Shown: positions 63,228-64,000 of the stretch, one piece after another
How positions within the stretch are numbered: the stretch's first letter is position 1
How the letters are laid out: the number at the start of each line of letters is the position of its first letter
Source of the DNA: Pedococcus cremeus
Lineage (GTDB): Bacteria; Actinomycetota; Actinomycetes; Actinomycetales; Dermatophilaceae
Direction of reading: 5' to 3'
DNA: 64,000 nucleotides
Assembly: GCF_900111375.1 (NCBI RefSeq)
Contig: NZ_FOHB01000001.1
Location: 186,001-250,000 of the forward strand
Made by a program: the position numbers and the translations under genes
The notes under the pieces: model-generated
Told to the model about the DNA's origin: nothing
Databases searched by the model: none
Seen by the model: the letters and a program-made list of their open reading frames with translations, nothing else

Positions 63228-63262
63228 GAAGGGCCGCCGGGAACGTGTCCCGGCGGCCCTTC
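63228..63262 (-). terminator. 15-bp-stem terminator after khpA
   Basis: A perfect 15-bp stem (63228-63242 with 63248-63262) encloses the loop ACGTG, just downstream of the khpA stop. It separates the rpsP-khpA transcript from the alpha/beta hydrolase gene. Confidence 0.8.
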
Positions 63263-63277
63263 GACGGCGGTCGCCTG

Positions 63278-63520
63278 CTAGTGGGTGCGGTCGGTGTCGA
63301 CGATGTCGATCCGGACGTTGTGCCCGCCGGCCAGGGCGCCCATCACGGTGCGCAGCGCACTGGCGGTGCGACCCGAGCGGCCGATGACGCGCCCGAGGTC
63401 GTCCGGGTGCACCCGGACCTCGAGGACCTCACCGCGACGCAGGTCCTTGCGCCGCACGGCGACGTCGTCCTTGTGGTCGACGATGCCCTTGACGAGGTGC
63501 TCGAGCGCCTCCTCCAGCAC
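63278..63520 (-). CDS. khpA: KH-domain RNA-binding protein (KhpA/YlqC)
   Basis: An 80-residue protein that is one KH domain. The RNA-binding loop is I-G-R-S-G-R (G-x-x-G type), following D-D-L-G-R-V. Members pair with KhpB in Gram-positive bacteria and bind sRNAs and mRNAs. It starts with GTG, 3 bp after rpsP, in the conserved order rpsP-khpA-rimM-trmD. Confidence 0.93.
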   Translation of the reverse strand: MLEEALEHLVKGIVDHKDDVAVRRKDLRRGEVLEVRVHPDDLGRVIGRSGRTASALRTVMGALAGGHNVRIDIVDTDRTH

Positions 63521-63522
63521 GG

Positions 63523-64000
63523 TCAGGCCTCGCTCTTCTCAGCCTCGGTGGCCTCGGTGGCCCCGGTGGCCTCGGCGGCGGGAGCCTCGTCAGCCTTGGG
63601 CTCCTCGGCCTTCTTCTCGGCCTTCTTCCTGGGGGTGGTCGCGGTGTCCTTGACGGCCTCGGCCTTGCCCGCGGCGGCGACGGCAGCCTCGTACAGGTCC
63701 TTCTTGGACGTCTTGGGCTCCTTGACCTTCAGGGTCCCCTCGGCGCCCGGCAGGCCCTTGAACTTCTGCCAGTCACCGGTCACCTTGAGCAGGGCCTCGA
63801 CAGCCTCGGTCGGCTGCGCGCCCTGGCCGAGCCAGTACTGCGCGCGCTCGGAGTCGATGTCGATGACCGAGGGCTCCTCGGTGGGGTGGTACTTGCCGAT
63901 CTCCTCGATGGCACGGCCATCGCGCTTGGTGCGCGAGTCCATGACGACGACGCGGTAGAACGGTGCACGGATCTTGCCCATGCGCTTCAGACGGATCTTG
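63523..64000 (-). CDS. rpsP: 30S ribosomal protein S16, N-terminus cut by window end
   Basis: The readable part gives [19 protein letters not shown], the S16 N-terminus lacking only the first few residues (probably M-A-V), which lie beyond 64000. The S16 core ends near residue 90; a long Ala/Glu/Lys tail follows (E-A-P-A-A-E-A-T-G type), common in actinobacteria. The internal ATG at 63981 would cut into the conserved N-terminus and is not the start. Confidence 0.93.
   Translation of the reverse strand, partial: KIRLKRMGKIRAPFYRVVVMDSRTKRDGRAIEEIGKYHPTEEPSVIDIDSERAQYWLGQGAQPTEAVEALLKVTGDWQKFKGLPGAEGTLKVKEPKTSKKDLYEAAVAAAGKAEAVKDTATTPRKKAEKKAEEPKADEAPAAEATGATEATEAEKSEA

Overview
The window is very G+C-rich and gene-dense, with few bases between genes. 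Several starts are GTG (at least one TTG), and many genes lack a Shine-Dalgarno but carry a -10-like hexamer 6-9 nt before the start. Together with the protein families (DUF3152, DUF2469, DUF4081-GNAT, the DUF222/13E12 HNH protein, a PPOX/F420-type protein) this points to an actinobacterial chromosome, probably order Micrococcales and perhaps near Intrasporangiaceae. The family-level placement is inference. No rRNA, tRNA, prophage, IS element or CRISPR array was recognised.

Most of the window is a conserved actinobacterial core block, read mainly on the minus strand. From the right end it runs rpsP, khpA, rimM, trmD, rplS, two lepB, rnhB, DUF2469, yraN, comM, dprA, xerC, then rpsB, tsf, pyrH, frr, cdsA, rlmN, and further left dxr, rseP, ispG, the DUF4081 GNAT and proS. 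These genes cover translation, phospholipid and isoprenoid precursor synthesis, protein export and DNA processing. The block is interrupted by accessory genes: an alpha/beta hydrolase between khpA and rimM; a FetB-like permease; a DUF3152/M23/zinc-ribbon/aminotransferase/GT4/MFS group between xerC and rpsB; and an island of about 19 kb (about 20.2-38.9 kb) between rlmN and dxr.

Most of that island looks like a polyamine uptake and catabolism locus: PotABCD importer, agmatinase, class III aminotransferase, two aldehyde dehydrogenases, a DAO-type flavoprotein, an Lrp/AsnC regulator and a saccharopine-dehydrogenase-like protein. Together they could import putrescine or agmatine and oxidise it through 4-aminobutanal, GABA and succinate semialdehyde to succinate. 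The island also holds a stand-alone DnaB-C-type ATPase, a K+-channel-like protein, purU, a LOG-family protein and a secreted copper monooxygenase-like lipoprotein that keeps all six PHM copper ligands.

The left end (0-17 kb) holds the C-terminal part of a YyaL-type protein, a GGCT-fold protein, a flavin-based trans-membrane electron-transfer module (ferric-reductase-like protein, FMN-binding protein, ApbE), a TPM-protein/PspA membrane-stress pair, a nucleoside-kinase-like ATPase, a TauE permease, a HAD protein, proS, GNAT proteins and a DUF222/HNH protein.

Two window-wide patterns are not explained by the genes. First, the heptamer GTATGCC/GGCATAC occurs at least 37 times, on both strands, in several reading phases and between genes. 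Second, short tandem arrays of 9-26 bp units, with unrelated sequences, sit just downstream of stop codons, especially where two genes converge.
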